Source: Variovorax ginsengisoli
GTDB taxonomy: Bacteria; Pseudomonadota; Gammaproteobacteria; Burkholderiales; Burkholderiaceae_C
Direction: 5' to 3'
NCBI RefSeq assembly: GCF_030486595.1
Contig: NZ_JAUJZH010000001.1
Span: forward strand, 310,001-374,000
Length of the DNA stretch: 64,000 bases
Both the position numbers and the translations under genes were made by a program. Positions 51,878-62,812 of the stretch are shown here, one piece after another; within the stretch, counting starts at the first letter, position 1, and each line of letters starts with the position of its first letter. Below the pieces are notes generated by a model, which was not told where the DNA came from, ran no database searches, and worked only from the letters and a program-made list of their open reading frames with translations.

Positions 51878-51903
51878 TAGCACTCGTTGCAGTTGAGTGC
51901 TAA
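51877..51903 (+). promoter_or_regulatory. CIRCE operator (HrcA site) of groESL
   Basis: TTAGCACTC (51877-51885), 9 bases, then GAGTGCTAA (51895-51903): both arms match the CIRCE consensus exactly. It is the binding site of the heat-labile repressor HrcA. It lies 81 bases upstream of the groES ATG. Confidence 0.95.
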
Positions 51904-51984
51904 CAGCGCCTTCTGCCCAACGATGTGGTATCGGCACAACGCCGACGCCCGAACCAAACCCGTTCCCATCAGGAGATGCAAGCA

Positions 51985-53978
<1,994 letters not shown>

Positions 53979-54006
53979 TCGGCCCCCGGCGCCAAGCCAA
54001 TCAAAA

Positions 54007-54038
54007 AGCCCCGCAGCTTGCGCTGCGGGGCTTTTTTT
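54007..54038. terminator. Bidirectional intrinsic terminator after groEL
   Basis: AGCCCCGCAGC (54007-54017) pairs perfectly with GCTGCGGGGCT (54022-54032) with a TTGC loop, flanked by AAAAA on the left and TTTTTTT on the right. It can end groESL on the plus strand and the convergent DUF805 gene on the minus strand. Confidence 0.95.
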
Positions 54039-54059
54039 CGTTCCGGTGGTGGCGCGGCT

Positions 54060-54410
54060 TCAGACGCCGGCCGGCATGGCGCCGGACGGCGGCCCGTAGG
54101 CGTTCGACTCGGGCTGGCTGGGCTGGACCATGAAATAGAGCAGCACCAGGGTGCCAATCACCGGCACCAGGCCGAGCAGCAGGAACCAGGCGCTGCGGCC
54201 CACGTCATGCAGGCGGCGCGCGCCGACCGCCAGCAGGGGCAGCAGGAAGGCCAGCACTACGAGGTAGTACAGGAACTCGTGGATGAAACCCGCCACGAAG
54301 GCCGAGATGACATAGGCCAGGATGAACCACCAGTATTCGGGCCGGGTCGCCCGGCCGGAAAACTCGACGTACTTGCGAAAGCAGGTCTGGACCGCCTGTT
54401 GAAAGTTCAT
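54060..54410 (-). CDS. DUF805 family membrane protein
   Basis: A 116-residue inner-membrane protein with four hydrophobic segments. It opens MNFQQAVQTCFRKYVEFSGRATRPEYWWF, the hallmark of DUF805, and holds ARRLHDVGRSAWFLLLGLVP. Function is not known. The start at 54410 has GGAG six bases upstream; a Met 14 codons earlier lacks a ribosome site. The C-terminus is Pro/Gly-rich and ends beside the shared terminator. Confidence 0.9.
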   Translation of the reverse strand: MNFQQAVQTCFRKYVEFSGRATRPEYWWFILAYVISAFVAGFIHEFLYYLVVLAFLLPLLAVGARRLHDVGRSAWFLLLGLVPVIGTLVLLYFMVQPSQPESNAYGPPSGAMPAGV

Positions 54411-54491
54411 GCGCAGCTCCTCTTGATGTTTTCCCACGGGACAACCCCGCAACCATCATATCGAGCAGCCTGCTCCGGGTGATGACGAAAG

Positions 54492-56048
54492 CTAGGCGCG
54501 CGGGCGAAGCCGCGCCAGCAGCCCGGCCGTGGAGGCGTCCAGCCCCGCCACGTCGCCCGACGCCAGCCGCGGCTCGATGTCCCTGGCCAGCACCTTGCCG
54601 AGCTCGACGCCCCACTGGTCGAAGCTGTTGATGCCCCAGAGCGCGCCGCTGGTGAACACGCGGTGTTCGTACAGGGCCAGGAAGGCGCCGAGCGACTCCG
54701 GCGTCAGCTGCTCGAAGACGAAGAAGGTGCTCGGCCGGTTGCCAGGAAAGTTCTTGTGGCCGCCGGCGTCGCGCTGGCCCAGCATCAGCGCCTGCGCCTG
54801 CGCCAGCGCATTGGCCAGCAGTTTGGAATGGTGGCCGGGGAGATCGTGCGCCGCGTCTCGCACCGCAATGAACTCCAGCGGCGTCACGTCGGTGCCTTGG
54901 TGCAGCATCTGGAAATACGCATGCTGCCCGTTGGTTCCGGGCTCGCCCCACAACACCGGCGAGGTGCCGAAGGTGAGCAGCTGGCCAGCCATGTCGACCT
55001 GCTTGCCGTTGCTTTCCATCTCGAGCTGCTGCAGGTAGGCCGGCAGGCGCTTCAGCGCGCTGTGGTAAGGCGCGATGCTGCGGGTCGTGAACCGATGGAA
55101 ATTGCGATACCAGACGTCGAGCAGGCCGAGCCGCACCGGCAGGTTCTGCGCCAGCGGGGCGGTGCGGAAGTGCTCGTCCATCGCGTGGGCGCCGGCCAGC
55201 AGGCCCCGGAAGCCGTCCGCGCCGATGGCCAGCGCGATCGGCAGCCCGATGGCCGACCACATCGAATAGCGGCCGCCGACCCAGTCCCAGAAACCGAAGG
55301 TGGTGTCGATGCCGAAGGCCTTGGCGGCCGCGACATTGGTGGTGAGCGCCGCGAAGTGGCGCGCGATGTCGACCCCGCCCGACTGCTCGAACCAGCGCTT
55401 GGCCGACTGCGCGTTGGCCATGGTCTCGGCGGTGGTGAAGGTCTTCGAGGCGATCAGGAACAGCGTGTGCTCGGGCGCCAGCCCGCGCAGGATGCCGGCC
55501 AGTTCGTGGCCATCGACGTTCGAGACGAAATGAAAGCGCTTGCCCGGCGCGACGAACTGGTCGAGCGCCAGCACCGCCATCTGCGGCCCGAGGTCGGAAC
55601 CCCCGATGCCGATGTTGACGACGTCGGTGATGGTCGAGTCGGCGCGCACTTTCTCGGCGTAGGCGAGCATCGCATCGAGCGTGGCCTGGACGTCGCCGAA
55701 GGCCGCGGCCAAGTCGCCGCCAACCGGCGCCGAAGCCGGCCGGCGCAGCAAGGTATGCAGCACCGCGCGGTCTTCGGTCGCGTTGATGTGGCGGCCCGCG
55801 AACATCGCGTCGCGGTGTGCCTCCAGCCCCGTTTCGCGCGCCACGTCGAGAAGCAGTTGCTCGGTGCGCGCATCGAGCAGGTTCTTCGACAGGTCGGCGA
55901 AGACGTGCGGTGCCGACTGGCTCAGCGCCGCGAAACGCCCCGGATCGCTCGCGAAGGCCTGGCGGATGTCGAAGCCCAGGCCGACGCTGTCGTAGTGCTT
56001 CTGGAGCGCGGCCCAGGCCGCCGTGCCGTCGCAGCGAATGTGGGTCAT
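54492..56048 (-). CDS. pgi: Glucose-6-phosphate isomerase
   Basis: A 518-residue enzyme interconverting glucose-6-phosphate and fructose-6-phosphate. Family signatures are present: NIGIGGSDLGPQM, IASKTFTTAETMANA, FWDWVGGRYSMWSAIGLPI, VLWGEPGTNGQHAYFQMLHQG and NSFDQWGVELGK. Active-site Glu (GEPGTNGQHA) and His (GHHSKLLAN) are intact. Its ATG overlaps the tal stop by one base (TGATG), so the two are translationally coupled. Confidence 0.98.
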   Translation of the reverse strand: MTHIRCDGTAAWAALQKHYDSVGLGFDIRQAFASDPGRFAALSQSAPHVFADLSKNLLDARTEQLLLDVARETGLEAHRDAMFAGRHINATEDRAVLHTLLRRPASAPVGGDLAAAFGDVQATLDAMLAYAEKVRADSTITDVVNIGIGGSDLGPQMAVLALDQFVAPGKRFHFVSNVDGHELAGILRGLAPEHTLFLIASKTFTTAETMANAQSAKRWFEQSGGVDIARHFAALTTNVAAAKAFGIDTTFGFWDWVGGRYSMWSAIGLPIALAIGADGFRGLLAGAHAMDEHFRTAPLAQNLPVRLGLLDVWYRNFHRFTTRSIAPYHSALKRLPAYLQQLEMESNGKQVDMAGQLLTFGTSPVLWGEPGTNGQHAYFQMLHQGTDVTPLEFIAVRDAAHDLPGHHSKLLANALAQAQALMLGQRDAGGHKNFPGNRPSTFFVFEQLTPESLGAFLALYEHRVFTSGALWGINSFDQWGVELGKVLARDIEPRLASGDVAGLDASTAGLLARLRPRA

Positions 56049-56995
56049 CACGCCTCCATCAGGTTTTCGAGTTTCACGGCATCGGCCGCGAAGGCACGGA
56101 TGCCCTCGGCCAGCTTCTCGGTCGCCATGGCGTCCTCGTTCAGCGCGAAGCGGAACGCGGCCTGGTCGAGCGACACCTTCGGGATCTCCAGGCGCTGGGC
56201 CGCCTCGGCGTCGAGTGCATGCGAAAGCGGGGCCTCGCTGGCGGCCAGTTCGGCCAGCAGTTCGGGGCTGATGGTGAGCAGGTCGCAGCCGGCCAACGCG
56301 GCGATCTGGCCGACGTTGCGGAAGCTGGCGCCCATCACCTCGGTCGCGATCCCGTTCTTCTTGTAGTAGTCGAAGATCTGGCGCACGGATTTCACGCCCG
56401 GATCGTTGGCGCCCGCATTGGCGGCCTCGTTCCACTGGCTGCCCTGCGACTTCTTGTGCCAGTCGTAGATGCGGCCGACGAAGGGCGAGATCAGCTGCAC
56501 CTTGGCAGCCCCGCAGGCCACCGCCTGGGCGAACGAGAACAGCAGCGTCAGGTTGCAGTGGATGCCCTTTTGTTCGAGCTGGCGCGCCGCCTCGATGCCT
56601 TCCCAGGTCGAGGCGATCTTGATCAGCAGGCGCTTGGACACATCGATGCCCTCGGCCCGATAGAGCGCGACGATGCGCTCGGCCCGATCGATGGTCGCCT
56701 GCGTGTCGAAACTCAGGCGCGCATCGACCTCGGTCGACACCCGGCCCGGGATGATCGACAGGATTTCGGTGCCGAAACGCACCAGCAGGCGGTCGATGAC
56801 CTCGTCGACCGGTGCCCCCTTGTGTTTCCCGACCACCTCGTCCAGCAGAGGACGGTAGTCCGCCTTCTGGACCGCCTTCAGGATCAGCGACGGATTGGTG
56901 GTCGCATCCTGCGGCTTGAACTGGGCGAGCTGGCGGAAATCACCGGTGTCTGCGACCACGGTGGTCCATTGGCGGAGGGCATCGAGTTGGTTCAT
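56048..56995 (-). CDS. tal: Transaldolase
   Basis: A 315-residue class I aldolase of the pentose phosphate pathway exchanging three-carbon units between sedoheptulose-7-phosphate and glyceraldehyde-3-phosphate. The Schiff-base lysine is Lys126 in [36 protein letters not shown] and [14 protein letters not shown] are typical of the TalB subfamily. First gene of tal-pgi; the lipocalin gene starts divergently 112 bases away. Confidence 0.97.
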   Translation of the reverse strand: MNQLDALRQWTTVVADTGDFRQLAQFKPQDATTNPSLILKAVQKADYRPLLDEVVGKHKGAPVDEVIDRLLVRFGTEILSIIPGRVSTEVDARLSFDTQATIDRAERIVALYRAEGIDVSKRLLIKIASTWEGIEAARQLEQKGIHCNLTLLFSFAQAVACGAAKVQLISPFVGRIYDWHKKSQGSQWNEAANAGANDPGVKSVRQIFDYYKKNGIATEVMGASFRNVGQIAALAGCDLLTISPELLAELAASEAPLSHALDAEAAQRLEIPKVSLDQAAFRFALNEDAMATEKLAEGIRAFAADAVKLENLMEA

Positions 56996-57107
56996 GCGGC
57001 CATTATCCCGCCGCAGCACTACATGGCGTGTGGTCCGCGACTGACGCGGCGGCCACTCGCCGCCCGCTAGGCTCGACTTTCGATTGATCGCCTTTCCGGA
57101 GAAGCCC

Positions 57108-57776
57108 ATGCCCTACCGCCCCCCTCGTGCAACGCCTCCCGCCGCCTTCGACGACCGCGCCCACAGCGCTTCGATCGGAACCCTCGCGGCGGCCTTCTGC
57201 GTCGGCGGCGCCCTGACCCTGCTGGCCCTCACCAACTCGCGCACGGCAAGGGCGCAGACCGTCGCCGGCCCGGCCGATGGCGCGCCCCTGATGCGCGCGC
57301 CGCTGCAGGTGGTGGCGCCGGTGGATCTCAAGCGCTATGCAGGGCTGTGGCACGAGCAGGCGCGGCTCCCCAACCGGTTCCAGAAACAATGTACCGGCGC
57401 CGTCTCGGCCGAGTACACGCCCCTGGAGGACGGCAGCGTCGAGGTGCGCAACCGCTGCATCCTGGCCGACGGCAGCTTCGACGAATCCGTCGGTTCGGCA
57501 CGGCAGGTGCCGGTCGCCGGCCAGCCCGGCGCCGGGCGCCTCGAGGTGCGCTTCGCACCCGAGTGGCTGGGCTGGCTGCCGCTGGTCTGGGGCGACTACT
57601 GGATCCTCAAGCTCGACCGCGACTACCAGGTGGCCCTGGTCGGCACGCCGAACCGCAAGTACCTGTGGGTGCTCTCGCGGGTGCCGCGGCTCGACGACGC
57701 CGCGCTGCAGGCCGAGCTGGACTACGCCCGCACGCTGGGCTTCGATGTCGACAAGGTCGAGCTGACCGGCAGGTAG
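57108..57776 (+). CDS. Lipocalin family protein (Blc-like)
   Basis: A 222-residue protein with a hydrophobic N-terminal segment ([22 protein letters not shown], about 22-43) acting as a signal sequence or anchor, then a lipocalin domain: [19 protein letters not shown] carries the GXW motif, [14 protein letters not shown] and [15 protein letters not shown] the third motif. Unlike E. coli Blc there is no lipobox, so it is not obviously a lipoprotein. Possible roles include binding lysophospholipids. Its 3' end overlaps the convergent HAD gene by 55 bases. Start chosen at ATG 57108 behind CGGAG. Confidence 0.88.
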   Translation: MPYRPPRATPPAAFDDRAHSASIGTLAAAFCVGGALTLLALTNSRTARAQTVAGPADGAPLMRAPLQVVAPVDLKRYAGLWHEQARLPNRFQKQCTGAVSAEYTPLEDGSVEVRNRCILADGSFDESVGSARQVPVAGQPGAGRLEVRFAPEWLGWLPLVWGDYWILKLDRDYQVALVGTPNRKYLWVLSRVPRLDDAALQAELDYARTLGFDVDKVELTGR

Positions 57777-58380
57777 CCGGCCAGTTGGCCCGGCAAGGCG
57801 CTGGGCCGCTCGCAATGGATGGCTTGCCAGCCGAGTTCGCGCGCCGCGAGCACGTTGGCCAGCGAGTCGTCGATGAACACGGTTTCGGCGGCCGCCAGCC
57901 GGTACTGGGCGGCGAGCAGTTCATAGATCTCGCGCTGCGGCTTGATCATCTGGACATCGCCCGAAAAAATGCCGCCATCGAACCATTGGAAGAAGGGATG
58001 CCGGTACTCGAGCACCCGGGCGTACGGCGACGGCATGTTCGACAGGTAGTACAGCCGCAGATCCTCCCCGGCATCCCGGCGCGCCCGCAGGCTTGCCAGC
58101 AATTCGACCGTGACCGGGATCGGCTCGAGCCGCTCGCCCATGGGCGCCAGGACTTCGCTCAAGCGGTCGGCCGGCAGCGCCAGCCGCAATGCCATCCGGC
58201 CGATGGCATCGTCCAGGCTGTGGGTGCCGCGGTCGAAACCCAGCCAGTCCTCGTGATGGAACATCTTGCGCGCGAGCGCGTGCGCGGCCTCCGCCGTGGG
58301 CGCGTGGGGCGCCAGCTGGTTCTGGACGAGCGCGACAGGCTCCCAGGTCAGAAGCACGGCTCCGAGATCGAAAACGACAT

Positions 58381-58384
<4 letters not shown>
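57722..58384 (-). CDS. HAD-IA phosphatase, YihX-like
   Basis: A 220-residue HAD hydrolase. Motif I is VVFDLGAVLL, with WLGFDRGTHSLDDAIG, motif II YYLSNMPS, motif III IKPQREIYELL and motif IV VFIDDSLANVLAARELGWQAI. The FDLG start and KP..IY...FIDD..N spacing resemble E. coli YihX, a glucose-1-phosphate phosphatase. Its ATG overlaps the ATPase gene stop (ATGA), linking it to the AfuABC-like importer. Its last 18 codons overlap the lipocalin gene from the opposite strand. Confidence 0.87.
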
Positions 58385-59427
<1,043 letters not shown>

Positions 59428-59440
59428 GGGTCCTCCGTGT

Positions 59441-61651
59441 TCAATGGGCGGCCACCGCGATGCTCGGCACGCCCTGCTTGCGCCGCCCCAGCTTGCGTTC
59501 GCCGACCAGCAGCTGCACCGCCGCGATCGCGACCGACATCAGCATCATCAGCACCGTGCAGTAGGCCAGCGCGATGCCGTAGTCGCCGTTGCCGACCCGA
59601 CCGATGATGTAGGTGGTCGCCAGTTCGTTCTCGGCCGTGACCAGGAAGATCACCGCGCTCACCGTGGTCATCGCCCGCACGAAGCTGTAGACCAGCGCCG
59701 CGACGAGGGCCGGCTTCAACAGCGGCAGCACCACCTTGAACAGCGTCTGCGAGGTCGAGGCCCGCAGCATCAGCGAGGCCTCGTCGAGCGAGCGGTCGAG
59801 CTGCTTGAAGGCGGCAGTGCCCGCCCGCACGCCGACCGGCAGGTTCCGGAACATGAAGCACAGCACGATGATCAGGCCGGTTCCGGTGAGCTCCAGCGGC
59901 GGCACGTTGAAGGCCAGGATGTAGCTCACGCCGAGCACCGTGCCCGGAATCGCGAAGGCCAGCAGCGCCGCGAATTCGAACGCACCCTGCCCCTTGAACT
60001 CGTTGCGCGCCAGCAGCCAGGCGATCAGCAGGCCGAGCCCCGCGGTGAGCGGCGCCGAGATGCCGGCCAGCTTGACCGTGGTGATCAGCGAGTTCCATGC
60101 GGTGCCGGCCCAGACGATGCCGAACTGCCCCCATTCGAGCGCGAACGCGGTCTTGAAATGGTTCAGCGTGAAGGTGTAGTCGCGGCCCCAGGTCTGGACG
60201 AAGCCGCCCGCGAAGGCGAACAGGTAGACCACCACCGTGAAGGCGATCCATGGCAGCGCGATGCCGTAGATGGTGCGGCGCACACCGGCCGGCAGCGCCA
60301 TCGCGATGCCGGCGTCGCCCTTGCCGCTGACCGTGGTGTAGTTCTGCTTGCCGAGCACGGCGCGCTGGAGCGCGAACACGCCGAGCGCGAAGAGCGTCAG
60401 CACCCACGCCAGCGAGGCGGCGCGGCCCTGGTCGTACTGGGCACCGACGATGGCAAAGAAGATGTCGGTCGACAGCACCGAGAACTGGCCGCCCACCACC
60501 ACCGGATTGCCGAAGTCCGCGATGCTCTCGATGAAGCCGACCAGGAAGGCGTTCGCGAGCCCGGGCTTGAGCAGCGGCAAGGTGACGGTGAAGAAGGTGC
60601 GGCGGCGGTCGGCGCGCAGCATCTGCGCCGCCTCCTCGAGGCTGGGCGAGACACCCTGCACCACGCCGCGCATGATCATGAAGGCGATCGGCGTGAAGGC
60701 GAAGAGCTGTGCCACCAGCACGCCCGGCATGCCGTAGAACCAGCGCGTGGGCTCGATGCCGAAGGCGCTCTCGAGCAGCTGGTTGACGACCCCGGCGCGT
60801 CCGAACAGCAGGATCAGGCCGAGCCCGACCACGAACGGCGGCGTGATGATCGGCAGCAGCGCCAGCACCCGCAGCGGCGCCTGCCAGCGCCGGCTGCCGC
60901 GCTCGGCCATCAGCGCCATCAGCGTGCCGAGGAAGGTGGTGCCGGCGGCCGTCAGCAAGGCCAGCACCAGCGTGTTCCAGGCCACGCCGCAGCGCACGCC
61001 GCCGGCCAGGCAGCCCAGGCCCCAGACCCGCTCGGTGCCGATGCGCGCCACGAAGGCCGCGAAGGACGCGCGGCCGTCCTCGTCCAGGAAGGCACCGGCC
61101 AGCGCCTTGCTGACCGGGTAGGCGATGAACAGCGCCATCAGCACGCCGCAGCCGACCACCGCGCCGGCGACGAACAGGTCGCCTTTGAAGAAGCCGAGCC
61201 GCGCCAGCCCGAAAGCGGCGAGCAGGATCAGCGCCGAGAGCGCGATGAAGCCGCCGGCGCCGATGCCGAACTGATTGACCGGCAGCTCGCCGAGCCGGGC
61301 GTTGAGAACGGGCAGGGTCCAGCCGCGAGCGCCGATCAGGAAGGCGCTGAGCGCCAGGCCGATCGCCCCGACCGCGCCGCCCACCAGCAGCAGCCGGCCC
61401 TGGGTGCGCCCCGCGGGCAACAGGGCGCCGAGCGCGCAGATCGCCAGCCCGATCAACCCGATCCAGAGCCAGCTGCGGGCCTGCAGCAGCGCCTGCATGA
61501 CGCCGCTGGCGCCTTCGGCGGAACCGAAGACCTGCGGCAGCGCCTCCCACCAGCTGGTGTCCTGGATCGCATACCAGGGCAGCACGAAGTAGGCCAGCAG
61601 CCCCGCCGCGACGCAGGTCCAGACCGGGGCATTGGGGCGCCGAGAAGACAT
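59441..61651 (-). CDS. ABC importer permease, fused two-domain (AfuB/FbpB-like)
   Basis: A 736-residue inner-membrane protein with two tandem permease domains, each with an EAA-type loop that contacts the ATPase: SPSLEEAAQMLRADRRRTFF (first) and DRSLDEASLMLRASTSQTLF (second). About 12 or more hydrophobic segments are visible; the N-terminal third (1-250) has extra membrane helices. Fused permeases of this sort occur in the AfuABC and Fbp groups. It starts four bases after the binding-protein stop. Confidence 0.93.
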   Translation of the reverse strand: MSSRRPNAPVWTCVAAGLLAYFVLPWYAIQDTSWWEALPQVFGSAEGASGVMQALLQARSWLWIGLIGLAICALGALLPAGRTQGRLLLVGGAVGAIGLALSAFLIGARGWTLPVLNARLGELPVNQFGIGAGGFIALSALILLAAFGLARLGFFKGDLFVAGAVVGCGVLMALFIAYPVSKALAGAFLDEDGRASFAAFVARIGTERVWGLGCLAGGVRCGVAWNTLVLALLTAAGTTFLGTLMALMAERGSRRWQAPLRVLALLPIITPPFVVGLGLILLFGRAGVVNQLLESAFGIEPTRWFYGMPGVLVAQLFAFTPIAFMIMRGVVQGVSPSLEEAAQMLRADRRRTFFTVTLPLLKPGLANAFLVGFIESIADFGNPVVVGGQFSVLSTDIFFAIVGAQYDQGRAASLAWVLTLFALGVFALQRAVLGKQNYTTVSGKGDAGIAMALPAGVRRTIYGIALPWIAFTVVVYLFAFAGGFVQTWGRDYTFTLNHFKTAFALEWGQFGIVWAGTAWNSLITTVKLAGISAPLTAGLGLLIAWLLARNEFKGQGAFEFAALLAFAIPGTVLGVSYILAFNVPPLELTGTGLIIVLCFMFRNLPVGVRAGTAAFKQLDRSLDEASLMLRASTSQTLFKVVLPLLKPALVAALVYSFVRAMTTVSAVIFLVTAENELATTYIIGRVGNGDYGIALAYCTVLMMLMSVAIAAVQLLVGERKLGRRKQGVPSIAVAAH

Positions 61652-61655
61652 GCTC

Positions 61656-62675
61656 TCAGCGCGGCAGCGAATTGACGTCCTTCTCCCAGCGCGCGATCAG
61701 GCGTTTGCGTTCGGCGCTGGCGCCGTACTTGGCGTAGTCGTAGTCGATCATCTTGATCTTCTTGAAGTCCGGCACGTTGGCGTCGACCGGCGTCGCCTTG
61801 TTCGACGGCAGCTGGAACTGCTTGGCCGCGGCGCCGAAGGTCTGCGCCTGCGGCGTCAGCGCCCATTCGTAGAACTTCTTGGCCTCGGCCAGGTTGCGCG
61901 CACCCTTGACGATGCTCATCGAGCCGATCTCGGCGCCGGTGCCTTCGGACGGCGTCACGGTCTGGACCGGGAAGCCCTGCATCCGCTCCTGCGGCGCATC
62001 GTGGACGAAGCTGATCGACACCGCGGTCTCGCCGCGCGCCACCGCCTTGATCGGTCCGGTGCCCGAGCGCGTGTACTGGCCGACGTTCTTGTGCAGGCCC
62101 TTGAGGTACTCGAAGGCCTTGTCCTCGCCCATCAGCTGGACCAGGGTCGCGATCATCGTGTAGGCGGTGCCGCTGGAGGCCGGGTTGGCGACCTGGATGT
62201 CGCCCTTGTACTCGGGCTTGAGCAGGTCGGCCCAGCTGCGCGGCACGGCCAGCTTCTTCTTCTGCAGCAGTTCGGTGTTGTAGCCGAAGCCCAGCGGCCC
62301 CGAGTAGATGCCGACGGTCTTCCAGCCCGACTGCTGGGCCTGCTGCTGCGCCCACGGATAGAGCTGCGGCAGGCTGGGCGACTTGTATTCGAGCGTCAGG
62401 CCCGATTCGGCCGCCTGCAGATGCGGGTCGCCGGTACCGCCGAACCAGACGTCGGTCTTGGGGTTCTCTTTCTCGGCGATCAGCTGCGCCAGCGCCTCGC
62501 CCGAGCCCTTGAGCGACATGTTGAGCTTGACGCCGGTGGTGCGTGCGTAGACCGTGGCGATCATGTTGCACCATTCGGCCTGCACCGAGCAGATGACGTT
62601 GACGGTCTGGGCCGAAGCGGCGCCCGTGGCGCCCAGCAGCGCAGCCGCCGCGGTCATCGCAAAAATTTTCTTCAT
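61656..62675 (-). CDS. ABC importer periplasmic binding protein (AfuA-like)
   Basis: A 339-residue extracytoplasmic solute-binding protein with signal peptide (MKKIFAMTAAAALLGATGAASA). The fold is that of the ferric-binding-like family. It lacks the tyrosine pair that would bind iron in FbpA at the expected C-terminal site as far as I can see, and instead has FVHDAPQ (His225, Asp226) and GTGAEIG (Glu249), the spacing I recall for the glucose-6-phosphate site of AfuA. Other pocket candidates are SGTAYT and SGPLGF. The ATG has GGAG upstream. Divergent from zwf. Confidence 0.88.
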   Translation of the reverse strand: MKKIFAMTAAAALLGATGAASAQTVNVICSVQAEWCNMIATVYARTTGVKLNMSLKGSGEALAQLIAEKENPKTDVWFGGTGDPHLQAAESGLTLEYKSPSLPQLYPWAQQQAQQSGWKTVGIYSGPLGFGYNTELLQKKKLAVPRSWADLLKPEYKGDIQVANPASSGTAYTMIATLVQLMGEDKAFEYLKGLHKNVGQYTRSGTGPIKAVARGETAVSISFVHDAPQERMQGFPVQTVTPSEGTGAEIGSMSIVKGARNLAEAKKFYEWALTPQAQTFGAAAKQFQLPSNKATPVDANVPDFKKIKMIDYDYAKYGASAERKRLIARWEKDVNSLPR

Positions 62676-62735
62676 CAGGACCCTGCTCCAGAGTAATAAG
62701 GTCCTCCCTGTTTCGTTTCAGCTTAGCGTGTAGTC

Positions 62736-62762
62736 ATCGTCGCAACGATCGGTACAAGTACC
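62736..62762. promoter_or_regulatory. Pair of palindromes in the zwf / importer divergent region
   Basis: ATCGT-CGCA-ACGAT (62736-62749) and GGTAC-AA-GTACC (62751-62762) lie side by side in the 137-base region between the importer and zwf. They may be operators for a shared regulator of glucose-6-phosphate metabolism. Neither matches a consensus that I can name with confidence. Confidence 0.4.
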
Positions 62763-62812
62763 ATTCGCTGAAAGCTGCATGCTCGGCCCTCAACAACACC
62801 ACGGATGTATCC

